In this document: positions 38,631 to 46,586 of the stretch, one piece after another
How positions within the stretch are numbered: the stretch's first letter is position 1
How the letters are laid out: every line of letters begins with the position of its first letter
Assembly: GCA_015903945.1 (NCBI GenBank)
Contig: JABMDL010000017.1
Coordinates: 1-62,034 of the forward strand
DNA length: 62,034 nucleotides
Direction: 5' to 3'
DNA from: Nitrospira sp.
GTDB lineage: Bacteria > Nitrospirota > Nitrospiria > Nitrospirales > Nitrospiraceae
The notes under the pieces: model-generated
Told to the model about the DNA's origin: nothing
Databases searched by the model: none
What the model saw: the letters and a program-made list of their open reading frames with translations, nothing else
Position numbers and translations under genes: made by a program

Positions 38631-39575
38631 TCACTGATTCACCGTTAATGCCGTTAACGTCAACTCCAGCGACTTCGGGTCGTTTACATTCAGCAATTTC
38701 GCATCGGGCAGAATCCGTTTGATCAAACCGGTCAACACGGTCCCCGGCCCCACTTCCACGAATGTCCTCACTCCCATCTTGCCCATCGCCGTGATCGAGT
38801 CTTCCCACAGCACGGAAGACGGCAGTTGCCGGACCAGCGACGCCTGAATCTCACCAGCATGCCTGATCGCCCGTGCTTCCGCATTGTTGATCAAAGGCGC
38901 AGTCAGGTCAGACCACTTAACGGCCGCCAGGTCCTTGGCCAATCGGTCAGCCGCTCGCTGCATCAACGGCGTGTGTACCGGCACGCTCACCGGCAAGGGG
39001 ATTGCCTTCTTGCATCCCTGTTCTTTGGCCAGCGCGATGGCCCGCTCCACCGCCTCTTTTTCGCCGGCAATCACCACCTGGCCCGGCGAATTGAAATTGG
39101 CCGCGGCCACGACGCCGGCTGCCGATGCTGCCCGACAGACGTCCCTCACGATGTCCGGCGCAAGACCCAACAAAGCCGCCACGAGTCCTGTTCCAGGACG
39201 CACGGCTTCCGCCATGTAGCGGCCTCGCTTTTGAACCAATCCGACCGCATCTCGAAACGAGAGGCCGCCCGCAGCCACCAATGCGGAATACTCTCCCAAA
39301 CTATGCCCCGCCACCGCGACTGGGGTGATCCCAGCCGGCTGCAAGGTCTTTAACGCGGCGATACTGCTGACCAAGAGCGCTGGCTGCGTGTACTCCGTCA
39401 GGTTGAGCCGTTCCGCCGGCCCCTCGAAACACAGCACCGCGCTGTCGTAGCCCAACACCGCCGACGCTTCTTCGTAGACCTGTTTCAGTACCGGATGAGC
39501 GTCGCACAGCGCCTTGCCCATCCCGACAGACTGCGAACCCTGGCCTGGAAAAACCAGACCGATTCCGGATGTCAT
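38631..39575 (-). CDS. fabD: Malonyl-CoA:ACP transacylase
   Basis: The 314-residue enzyme loads malonyl groups onto ACP. Motifs are FPGQGSQSVGMGKAL, the nucleophile Ser in GHSLGEYSAL, and VHTPLMQ with the catalytic His. It sits between fabH and fabG in the same transcript. Confidence 0.96.
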   Translation of the reverse strand: MTSGIGLVFPGQGSQSVGMGKALCDAHPVLKQVYEEASAVLGYDSAVLCFEGPAERLNLTEYTQPALLVSSIAALKTLQPAGITPVAVAGHSLGEYSALVAAGGLSFRDAVGLVQKRGRYMAEAVRPGTGLVAALLGLAPDIVRDVCRAASAAGVVAAANFNSPGQVVIAGEKEAVERAIALAKEQGCKKAIPLPVSVPVHTPLMQRAADRLAKDLAAVKWSDLTAPLINNAEARAIRHAGEIQASLVRQLPSSVLWEDSITAMGKMGVRTFVEVGPGTVLTGLIKRILPDAKLLNVNDPKSLELTLTALTVNQ

Positions 39576-39656
39576 AGGCTGTTAGATATCGTAGAAATAC
39601 CTTGGAATGTCAACGGGAAAAAGTTTTACCCAAGCCTCCATCGAACGTCTCGTCTG

Positions 39657-40631
39657 TTACCATCGAATCATGGCGGACGCCCACGTCAGGCCGGCGCCGA
39701 ACGCTCCCAGCATGACCAGCGATCCCTCTTTGATACGTCCTGTGCGCACCGCTTCATCCAAAGCAAGCGGGATCGACGCCGCCGACGTGTTGCCATAGCG
39801 GTCGAGATTCAGCATCGCTTTTTCCGCGGGAAGACCGAGCCGCTCCATCACCGCCGTGAGAATTCGGAGATTGGCCTGGTGGGGCACATAGAGGTCAAGG
39901 TCGTCCACGCAGAGGCCGTTCGCTTTCAGCGTTTCTCGTGCGATCTCCTCCAACATTCGCACAGCCACCTTGAAGGTTTCATTCCCCTTCATCTTGACGC
40001 ACTGCAGACGTTCGGCAATGACCTTTTCAGACGGTGGCGTGCGCGATCCCCCGCCCGGGACGGCGATCAGCTCGTTTAAGTTGCCGTCGGAACGAAGGTG
40101 CGTGGACAGAATACCCCGTTCCCCGTCAACGGCGCTGACGACGGCCGCCCCAGCTCCGTCTCCAAACAAGACACACGTATTGCGATCGGTCCAATCGATG
40201 ATGGCCGACATGACTTCTGATCCGACCACCAGCACATGACGCATACCGGCCTTCACATAGGCATCCGCAACCGACAACGCGTAGACAAAACCACAGCACG
40301 CCGCGGCTATATCACACGCCGCCGCTTTGGTGGCGCCGAGTTGGTGCTGGACGAGACAGGCTGTCGAGGGAAGCGGATAGTCGCCCGTGCAGGTGGCGAC
40401 CAAGACCATGTCGAGATCAGTCGCTGGAAGACCCGCCGCTTCCAGCGCACGTTTTCCGGCCTGCACAGCCAAATCCGAACAGGCCTCCCCGGCCCCCGCA
40501 ATGCGGCGCTCCCGGATGCCGGTCCTCTCGCGAATCCACTCGTCGGATGTGGCGACCATGCGTTCGAGATCCGCATTGGTCAGGACTTTGGCTGGGGCGT
40601 AGGAGCCCGTTCCGGTGATGCGAGCCTTCAT
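39657..40631 (-). CDS. fabH: 3-oxoacyl-[ACP] synthase III
   Basis: The 324-residue enzyme starts fatty-acid synthesis by condensing acetyl-CoA with malonyl-ACP. The catalytic triad is visible as Cys in AAACCGFVYAL, His in VPHQANLRIL and Asn in YGNTSAASIP. It begins 2 bp after the plsX stop, so the two are coupled. Confidence 0.96.
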   Translation of the reverse strand: MKARITGTGSYAPAKVLTNADLERMVATSDEWIRERTGIRERRIAGAGEACSDLAVQAGKRALEAAGLPATDLDMVLVATCTGDYPLPSTACLVQHQLGATKAAACDIAAACCGFVYALSVADAYVKAGMRHVLVVGSEVMSAIIDWTDRNTCVLFGDGAGAAVVSAVDGERGILSTHLRSDGNLNELIAVPGGGSRTPPSEKVIAERLQCVKMKGNETFKVAVRMLEEIARETLKANGLCVDDLDLYVPHQANLRILTAVMERLGLPAEKAMLNLDRYGNTSAASIPLALDEAVRTGRIKEGSLVMLGAFGAGLTWASAMIRW

Positions 40632-40633
40632 AT

Positions 40634-41665
40634 CTACAATTGGACCGGCGGACGAGCGAGACTGTCCTCGATATTTCGCTGAATGAGATCCTGCACTCGT
40701 CCCTCTGCCATCCCTTTGGCCCGGCGAATCGCATTCTTGATGGCTTTAGCCGAAGACCGGCCATGGCAAATCATCGTGATGCCATTGACCCCCAGCAACG
40801 GCGCACCGCCGAATTCGGCGTAATCGATCCGCCGCTTAAGATTCCTTAACGGGCCCGCGATCAATGGATACGACAGCCGACCGAAAAACGAGCCGGCGAT
40901 TTCCTTGAGCAGCAGTTTGCTGATCGTCTCGGCGACTCCTTCTGAGATTTTCAACGCGACGTTCCCGATAAACCCGTCGCAGACCACGACATCCGCGATG
41001 CCGCTGTACACTTCGCGCCCCTCGACGTTCCCGACGAAGTTCAACGAACTCGCCTTCAACAGCTTGAAGGCTTCCTTTGTCACTTCGTTGCCCTTGCTGT
41101 CTTCCTCACCGATACTCAGCAGGCCGACGCGGGGATCGGGCTTGTTGAACAAATGCTTGCCGTATTCGTTCCCCATCACGGCAAACTGATGCAGATCCTT
41201 GGCATTGCAATCGACGTTCGCGCCCACGTCAAGGATGATCGCTTGGCCGGTCACAGTCGGCAGGCTGGTGGCGATTGCCGGACGTTCGACACCTTTCGTC
41301 AAGCCCAGCACGAAAAACGACGCCACCATGCTGGCTCCGGTATTGCCAGGGCTCACGACCGCGTCGGCTTCGCCGTTCTTGACCATCTCGGTTGCGACCC
41401 AGATCGACGAATCCCGTTTCTTCCGCGCCATCGACGCCGGCGACTCGTGCATCGCGACGACTTGGGACGCGTGCTGGATAGAAATCCTGTCATCAGCGCA
41501 GCCCAGACGCGCGCATTCTTTCTTAAGTGTGGTCTCGTCGCCGACGAGAATGACCGCGACGTCCGATTCTCTCGCGGCTTGGAGGGCGCCCTCGATGCAG
41601 GGGGCGGGCCCGTGGTCTCCCCCCACTGCGTCAAGCGCGATCTTCATGCGAGACGGTGTGCTCAC
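40634..41665 (-). CDS. plsX: Phosphate acyltransferase
   Basis: The 343-residue PlsX makes acyl-phosphate from acyl-ACP for phospholipid synthesis. It starts with IALDAVGGDHGPAP and contains VSPGNTGASMVASFF and GVNGITMICHGRSSAKAIKN (given here in part), all standard. Order rpmF-plsX-fabH is highly conserved in bacteria. Confidence 0.96.
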   Translation of the reverse strand: MSTPSRMKIALDAVGGDHGPAPCIEGALQAARESDVAVILVGDETTLKKECARLGCADDRISIQHASQVVAMHESPASMARKKRDSSIWVATEMVKNGEADAVVSPGNTGASMVASFFVLGLTKGVERPAIATSLPTVTGQAIILDVGANVDCNAKDLHQFAVMGNEYGKHLFNKPDPRVGLLSIGEEDSKGNEVTKEAFKLLKASSLNFVGNVEGREVYSGIADVVVCDGFIGNVALKISEGVAETISKLLLKEIAGSFFGRLSYPLIAGPLRNLKRRIDYAEFGGAPLLGVNGITMICHGRSSAKAIKNAIRRAKGMAEGRVQDLIQRNIEDSLARPPVQL

Positions 41666-41796
41666 GGATGGTATCGGACAAACCGGCTATACAAGTACCG
41701 CTCCCGTGGGTCAGTCGAACGCGCCGGGAGTGTAGCGCAATGGGAGATTTTGCACAACGGATGGTGACGAGAGGCGCACGCACCGTGCTTCCAGCG

Positions 41797-41982
41797 TCAC
41801 GCTTCTTCGACTTGAATCACGGCCTTGCCCTTGTACATGCCACAGTGCAGGCACGTATAATGCGGCAGTTTCAGTTCATGACATTGAGGACACACCGACA
41901 TCCCGGGAGGCGTCATGCGCAATTTTTGCGTGCGGCGCTTGTCGCGTCTCGCCCGTGAATGTTTATGTTTTGGATTTGGCAT
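41797..41982 (-). CDS. rpmF: 50S ribosomal protein L32
   Basis: The 61-residue protein begins MPNPKHKHSRARRDKRR and has a zinc-type CPQC...CLHCG pair, as in C+ forms of L32. The ATG at 41982 is the conserved family start and has GGAGCG upstream. It lies 14 bp downstream of the YceD-like gene and 131 bp upstream of plsX. Confidence 0.96.
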   Translation of the reverse strand: MPNPKHKHSRARRDKRRTQKLRMTPPGMSVCPQCHELKLPHYTCLHCGMYKGKAVIQVEEA

Positions 41983-41996
41983 GATCGCTCCTTCGT

Positions 41997-42608
41997 TCAG
42001 GCCCCGCCGCCCGTTTGGCGGTCGGCCGGCTCCCGTAATTGCTCTTTGACACGACGTAAGACCTGAAACGGATTGCCCCCCGGCACTTCCGTGCATCCAC
42101 ACGGGCCTTCGTTTAAGTCTTTCCCGCAACGCACACAGAGTCCGCGGCAGTCATCCGTGCACAAGGGATGCATCGGAGCGGCAAGGATCAATTGCTCCCG
42201 AAGCATCGGCGCCAACTCGAGATGGTCACCTGCATAGTAGTAAAGTTCGTCGTCCGGCTCCGGCTTGGGTTCAACCGCCGGAGGCGCTTTCTTCTTGTGC
42301 GGAACATCGCGCTGGACAGTCGGCGGCACCACCTTCGTCTCCCGCTCATAGGCGGCACGAACCGAGAATGCCACAGGGTCATCGAAGCTCTTCAGGCATC
42401 GCACACATTGCCGAATCGCCGTCCCTTCCACAACCCCCGTCACGCAGATCGTTCGATCGACGGCCCGAAGATCCAGCCCCACCGCCACCGTGCCGCGCAA
42501 TGCGACGTCTGTATCGGCCAGCCCCAATTGTTCCCCGGTCAGATCCCCAGACAGGGACACCCCGTCCGCTGAGATATCTGAAATTTTTGGCGCCAGTAGA
42601 TCCGTCAT
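41997..42608 (-). CDS. YceD/DUF177-family protein
   Basis: The 203-residue protein carries CVRCLKSFDDPV in the middle and the C-terminal CTDDCRGLCVRCGKDLNEGPC that defines DUF177, usually encoded just before rpmF. In E. coli the relative YceD affects 23S rRNA accumulation. The ATG at 42608 is preceded by CTGGAGATC; a longer frame to 42752 overlaps the rpsR region and is unlikely. Confidence 0.92.
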   Translation of the reverse strand: MTDLLAPKISDISADGVSLSGDLTGEQLGLADTDVALRGTVAVGLDLRAVDRTICVTGVVEGTAIRQCVRCLKSFDDPVAFSVRAAYERETKVVPPTVQRDVPHKKKAPPAVEPKPEPDDELYYYAGDHLELAPMLREQLILAAPMHPLCTDDCRGLCVRCGKDLNEGPCGCTEVPGGNPFQVLRRVKEQLREPADRQTGGGA

Positions 42609-42667
42609 GATCTCCAGAAACAGGCCAGCACCCCGCTCCCATGCGCTGCACTCGCCGGTCACGCTCG

Positions 42668-42919
42668 TTATCGCTCCTCTGCAAAACTGATAATCGCGAT
42701 ATGCCGGGCCCGCTTCACAGCCACCGTCAGCTCCCGCTGATGGCGCATGCAATTTCCAGAAATGCGACGGGGCACGATACGCCCCCGCTCGGTCAGAAAG
42801 TTTCTCAATAACCCGGCGTCTTTAAAATCGATCGGCGCCTTCTCCAGGCAAAACCGGCAAGGCCGTCGCCGTTGAAACAGCCGCCCTCCGCCACGCTCGC
42901 CCTCATTGCTCCGTTCCAT
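42668..42919 (-). CDS. rpsR: 30S ribosomal protein S18
   Basis: The 83-residue protein has the S18 core [20 protein letters not shown] and [20 protein letters not shown]. An N-terminal CRFC plus a later cysteine hints at a zinc-binding form. It follows ssb in the usual rpsF-ssb-rpsR cluster. Confidence 0.96.
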   Translation of the reverse strand: MERSNEGERGGGRLFQRRRPCRFCLEKAPIDFKDAGLLRNFLTERGRIVPRRISGNCMRHQRELTVAVKRARHIAIISFAEER

Positions 42920-42942
42920 TACTGCCTCCTCATTCTACGCGC

Positions 42943-43350
42943 TTACCCCTGCTCATCCATGGCGTCATAGCTCGGTTCATCGTGAACCGGCGGTTCCCCT
43001 CCGCCTCCGCCACCGCCCTCCTGGCGTTTGGGCATGAAGGTGACGGTCTGCGCCACGACCTCGTGCTTGCTCCGCTTCTGACCGTCTTCCGTTTCCCACC
43101 GGCGTTGCTGCAACCGTCCCTCGACGATCGCCCCGTTACCTTTGCTGAGATATTGTCCGCAATGTTCCGCTTGCTTGCCGAACACCACAATATCGACGAA
43201 ACAGACTTCTTCCTTCAGATCCTCACCCTGCTTGAACCGACGGCTGACGGCTAATCCGAAGCTCGCCACCGGGGTCCCGTTCGGCGTATACCGAAGTTCG
43301 GGATTCCGGGTGAGGTTCCCCATCAAGATGACCTTGTTAAATCCGGCCAC
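42943..43350 (-). CDS. ssb: Single-stranded DNA-binding protein
   Basis: The 135-residue SSB has the OB-fold sequence FNKVILMGNLTRNPELRYTP and ASFGLAVSRR. The C-terminus is odd: after a Gly-rich linker it ends DEPSYDAMDEQG and lacks the conserved DDDIPF-like tip that binds partner proteins. It overlaps rpsF by 14 bp. Confidence 0.95.
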   Translation of the reverse strand: MAGFNKVILMGNLTRNPELRYTPNGTPVASFGLAVSRRFKQGEDLKEEVCFVDIVVFGKQAEHCGQYLSKGNGAIVEGRLQQRRWETEDGQKRSKHEVVAQTVTFMPKRQEGGGGGGGEPPVHDEPSYDAMDEQG

Positions 43351-43684
43351 CGTCGGTCTCCTGTGCCGTGGCCTCTACCGGCCGCCGCTCCACCAGAGGC
43401 TTCTCATGATGGACCGTGAGAAACTTAATGATGTTGTCTTCCAATCGGTACGCCCGCTCCAGCTCACCAACGGTATGGTTCGGTGCCTTGAAGTAGAAAT
43501 AGGCATAGGTGCCCTTCCGCTCGCGCCGGACCTCGTATGCCAGTTTCTTCTTCCCCAAATTCTCGGCTTTGATGAATTCCGCGCCGGTCTTATCGGCAAC
43601 ACCCTTCATCTTGTCGATGAGCGCCTTGGTCTCCTCATCGGAGACGGACGGACGAATAATGAACAGAGACTCGTAGAGCTCCAT
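43337..43684 (-). CDS. rpsF: 30S ribosomal protein S6
   Basis: The 115-residue protein starts MELYESLFIIRP, the canonical S6 beginning, with AGGAGG nine bases upstream. It contains KKKLAYEVRRERKGTYAYFYF. It heads the rpsF-ssb-rpsR operon, which is probably autoregulated by S6/S18 on the leader, though no leader structure was confirmed. Confidence 0.96.
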   Translation of the reverse strand: MELYESLFIIRPSVSDEETKALIDKMKGVADKTGAEFIKAENLGKKKLAYEVRRERKGTYAYFYFKAPNHTVGELERAYRLEDNIIKFLTVHHEKPLVERRPVEATAQETDGGRI

Positions 43685-43861
43685 GCAGCAATCCTCCTGG
43701 ACAAAGGGCGCCTTAGATGGCGCAAAGAACGAGGGACGGTAACACAAGGCCGAAACAGGTGTCAATAAAGGTAGGTCTTAGGAGGTCGGGTTGTTCCCAA
43801 TTGAGCTTCGGCCTCTCCGCCGTCTGTGCTAGACTCACGCTAACCGCTAGAACAAAGCCAT

Positions 43862-44179
43862 ATGGAACCATCGGACACGATAGTAACCGCTCTACTGGAT
43901 GAGAAGGCCCACAACAACGCGCTTCCCTTGTGGGCGCAACGACTGGGAAGATCCAGTCCGTTCTCTGGTCCCCTCAGGTGGCCTGCCACGCCGGAAGAGG
44001 GATTGCGGCAATCAGTTCATCTATCCGATTTTGGCCACCGGCAGTTGATCGCCTCAACCCGTGCGCAACATCCGGAAGCCTCAGCCGACTCAGTTGCCAC
44101 ACTTGCGTATAAAACCGTTTCAACCTGGGACCGCGTTCATTCATCTCTCCGACTCGCACGCGAGGAATCCCTCGCGTGA
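43862..44179 (+). CDS. Small hypothetical protein, coupled to nucleotidyltransferase-like remnant
   Basis: A 105-residue protein I do not recognise by name. It is Leu/Arg/Ala rich and has the helical stretch HPEASADSVATLAYKTV. Its TGA overlaps the GTG of the next gene by 4 bp. Small genes of this style commonly precede minimal nucleotidyltransferase genes, so an accessory pair (toxin-antitoxin-like) is plausible but not shown. A weak ribosome site precedes the ATG. Confidence 0.5.
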   Translation: MEPSDTIVTALLDEKAHNNALPLWAQRLGRSSPFSGPLRWPATPEEGLRQSVHLSDFGHRQLIASTRAQHPEASADSVATLAYKTVSTWDRVHSSLRLAREESLA

Positions 44180-44397
44180 CCACCGCGGATTCCCATCCGT
44201 TCGAAGACGCCTTTGGAGATCTCTTCCACGCCCTGAACACGCTCCCCTTTCCTTACTGTCTGATGGATGTCCTGTCGGTCCTTCAACGCCAAGCAACGTC
44301 ACTGGACTACGCCTATATCACTGACTGGGCAAAATGGTTGGGAATCTGGGAAGAGCGGCAGTACGTGCAAAGCCAGGCTGAGAGTTCGAAGTCCTGA
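44176..44397 (+). pseudogene. Internally deleted minimal nucleotidyltransferase-like remnant
   Basis: The 73-residue frame joins an N-terminal segment (FEDAFGDLFHALNTLPFPYCL) like the start of minimal nucleotidyltransferases with a C-terminal segment (DVLSVLQRQATSLDYAYI, then DWAKWLGI) like their end. The catalytic GG/DxD core that should lie between is missing. I read it as a decayed gene; a genuine short protein is the alternative. Confidence 0.45.
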
Positions 44398-44677
44398 ACA
44401 CCACCCGACCTCAGATGCCCTAAGTCCGACATCGGATTACCGTGGGCTTGCGCTCTTCGTCGGCGAGTCCCATTGCGATTCAGAAGAAAGCCGGCGATGC
44501 ACGATACAAGCCCCGACCCCAGTTGTTTTGTACTCGTCCATCATCTCAGTGGCGAAGGAGCCGGCGGCAGCGACGCCGACGTCGCTGGTCGGCTCGCAGG
44601 AGGCGAAGCGCGCGATCGAGGAACGTCGAGTGTGCGGAAGGGATACCTGCGGTACTCATGAGGACCTCGGGCAAGTC
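44398..44677. other. Gene-free accessory stretch before attC-like site
   Basis: No convincing gene. A GC-rich segment near 44570-44620 contains GACGCCGACGTCG and GAAGCGCGCGATCGAGG words that yield spurious frames in several phases. It lies between the decayed pair and the cassette. Confidence 0.4.
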
Positions 44678-44779
44678 GCCGAACACCCCAAATGAGCTGC
44701 AACCGACGAGCGTAGCAAGGAGGGAATCGCAATTAAGCGAAGCGTGCTTGCGACTGTCAGCTCCAATTGGATGTTAGGC
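44678..44779 (-). repeat. attC-like recombination site of integron cassette
   Basis: On the minus strand it begins GCCTAAC (44779-44773, consensus RYYYAAC) and ends GTTCGGC (44684-44678; consensus GTTRRRY, one mismatch). The 102 bp between form an imperfect palindrome with inner pairs such as GAGCTG near both ends, as expected of attC. The cassette gene's TAA stop lies within the first box, typical of gene cassettes. Confidence 0.7.
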
Positions 44780-45349
44780 CTCATCGTGAATTTGACCAAA
44801 AATTTCGTAACCATAGACGCGAAGCTGCTGATGAACTGGGTGAACTAGATTCTGACGCAAGGCTTCAGCTCGCGCAGACAAGCTTAGGCGCAGTAATTCT
44901 CGAGCCAGTATTTCGAACCCGGCAAGAGCTGGTTCGAGCGGCACTCGGGGTGGGGTGTGCTCATAGCCGAAAATGATGATGGCTTTGCGTTCGCGAAGGT
45001 TTGAAGTAAGCAGTTTCAAGCAATCGCCAAGCGAACTCGTATTCCCAGGATAGGGATGCAGCACATTTTCGGACCAGTGTTCCGCCGGGAGTCCGTTGTC
45101 GCCGAATGGTCGCACAACCTTCAGCTCGACCGCCCATTTGGCGGGAATTAGCAGGTCCGGAAGCCGCTTGGTTGCGGCTTCGCCATACCGCTCTGGATTC
45201 GTAGTTTTCAACCAGACGAGTGCGGCGCGGACAGCGTCAGCCTCGCCGAACGGCCCAATTCCTGGCTGGAACTGTTTGTGAACCGCGCGCTCGCCGTCGA
45301 CTGCTGCCAGAGCGCAAGCAATGTCTTCAACGAGCGCGGTGAGTTCCAC
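44774..45349 (-). CDS. Cassette-encoded PD-(D/E)XK nuclease-like protein
   Basis: The 191-residue protein has a PD-(D/E)XK-type core: Pro64-Asp65 and, nine residues on, Glu75-Leu-Lys77 (RLPDLLIP then AVELKVVRP). A Glu-containing helix earlier (LVEDIACALAAVDGE) fits the fold. Specific function is unknown; such folds include restriction and repair nucleases and also inactive relatives. Start GTG at 45349 has no ribosome site, common for cassettes. Its stop sits in the attC-like site. Base composition is lower in GC than the neighbours, consistent with transfer. Confidence 0.65.
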   Translation of the reverse strand: MELTALVEDIACALAAVDGERAVHKQFQPGIGPFGEADAVRAALVWLKTTNPERYGEAATKRLPDLLIPAKWAVELKVVRPFGDNGLPAEHWSENVLHPYPGNTSSLGDCLKLLTSNLRERKAIIIFGYEHTPPRVPLEPALAGFEILARELLRLSLSARAEALRQNLVHPVHQQLRVYGYEIFGQIHDEA

Positions 45350-45362
45350 GTTGTGTACTGAG

Positions 45363-45423
45363 GCCTAACTTCTGAGTATCTTGGTCAAGATATTATGCGT
45401 GACCGCATTCTCGATAGTTTGGC
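45363..45423 (-). repeat. Second attC-like (or attI-like) boundary of the cassette
   Basis: The minus strand ends in GTTAGGC (45369-45363), a perfect GTTRRRY box where a cassette would join. About 61 bp away, GTTTGGC (45417-45423 on plus) gives a GCC(A)AAC-like partner, and the sequence between can pair (AACT/AGTT, GAG/CTC). It is either a short attC of a neighbouring cassette or an attI-like recombination point. Confidence 0.5.
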
Positions 45424-45668
45424 GATTCTCATGACTTCCTAACGACTTGTCAAGCCGCAGAGAGGGTGATCGAGTCGGCACACACGAGCCGGGACAATCC
45501 GGTTCAATTGGATACCGTGTGTTGATCCCTGTTGCGCCGCGATTCATGAAACAGAAGGAGATCTACCTCTTCGCAGGTGCGAGGCTGACTGCGGGCGGAC
45601 CATTAGGACGAAACGAGAAGCTTGCAGTCAGGCCAGGGCATCTTGGAGAGGCAAGAGGGAGGCGCTGC
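45424..45668. other. Gene-free stretch upstream of cassette
   Basis: No gene is recognised. In particular no tyrosine-recombinase (IntI) fragment was seen on either strand here. The stretch separates the cassette from the chromosomal signalling gene. Confidence 0.45.
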
Positions 45669-46562
45669 TCACTTTTCCGGGGCCACTGGGAATTGATAGT
45701 TCGCGCCGCCGGCTTCCTGCACGGCATTCAAGGCAGCCTGGGCTTGCTGCAATAATTCGTCGGCCTGCTGGGCGTCGAGCGGATAGACGGCCAACCCCAT
45801 GCTGGCGGTCACCGTTACCTCGTTGTCCTGCACCGTAAAGGGTCGGGCCATCGAGTCCAGGAGACGCTTGGCAACGATATCCATATCGGCTCGGCAATTG
45901 ATCCCTTCCAACAGACAGGTAAATTCATCCCCTTCAAGGCGCGCCACAGTATCGACCTCTCGCATACATTTCTTCAGGCGCTCCGCTGTCTCTTTGAGGA
46001 CCGCGTCACAGCCACCTGATCCGATCGTCACAGCCAGAGAGGCAAACTGATCAAGCCCCAGCAACACCAGCCCGACCTCCTGTTTTTTTCGCTTGGCAAT
46101 CGCCAACGCATGCACCAATCGATCACGGAACAACGCTCGGTTGGCCAGCGCAGTCAAGGGATCATATTGCGCCAGATATGAGAGATGTTGTTCGGCTTGT
46201 TTCCGGTCGACCGCATGCCGGACTGATCGCACCAGCTGATCCGCCGTCCACTGTCGCTTGATGATGACGTCCTGAATACCCCGCTGAATCGCCTGCCGTT
46301 CTTTCTTGACGTCTTTCTGATCTGTCAGCATCACGATCGGCATCCGGGCCAACGCGGCCTGAAGCAGGTCCAGCACATTCAGACCATGCGTATCGATTAG
46401 ATCGCCATAGAGCAGAATGACATCAAAAGACTCCCGGTTCAGCCGACGCAAGGCTGAGCTGAGCCTTTCGACATGGACAACCTGGATATCCTCCTCGGCG
46501 AGCATGGAGCTCGCCTCGCGAGCATCGACTTCATTCGCTTCAACGAGGAGGACTTTAATCAC
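45669..46562 (-). CDS. Pseudo-receiver plus GGDEF-domain protein
   Basis: The 297-residue protein has a receiver-like domain (1-120) fused to a GGDEF domain. The receiver keeps Thr80 and Lys102 but has Tyr52 where the phosphorylated Asp should be (DVILLYGDLID), and one acidic-pocket residue is Ala (VEANE). It is therefore unlikely to be phosphorylated. The GGDEF motif reads LEGDEF (210 onward), with Glu replacing the first Gly, while the metal-binding Asp in LLGLDQF is kept. It may still make cyclic-di-GMP or may be a degenerate sensor. Confidence 0.88.
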   Translation of the reverse strand: MIKVLLVEANEVDAREASSMLAEEDIQVVHVERLSSALRRLNRESFDVILLYGDLIDTHGLNVLDLLQAALARMPIVMLTDQKDVKKERQAIQRGIQDVIIKRQWTADQLVRSVRHAVDRKQAEQHLSYLAQYDPLTALANRALFRDRLVHALAIAKRKKQEVGLVLLGLDQFASLAVTIGSGGCDAVLKETAERLKKCMREVDTVARLEGDEFTCLLEGINCRADMDIVAKRLLDSMARPFTVQDNEVTVTASMGLAVYPLDAQQADELLQQAQAALNAVQEAGGANYQFPVAPEK

Positions 46563-46586
46563 TGACTGACCCCGCCGGTCACCGAC

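Noticed and set aside
41690..41760. tRNA-like GGGAGTGTAGCGCAATGG upstream of plsX
   Set aside because: No matching 3' acceptor strand, anticodon stem or T-loop follows.
44473..44661. 62-codon plus-strand frame before the attC-like site
   Set aside because: Composition follows GC-rich words readable in several frames; no start signal or homology hint.
45424..45668. Integron integrase next to the cassette
   Set aside because: No tyrosine-recombinase motif or suitable long frame on either strand.
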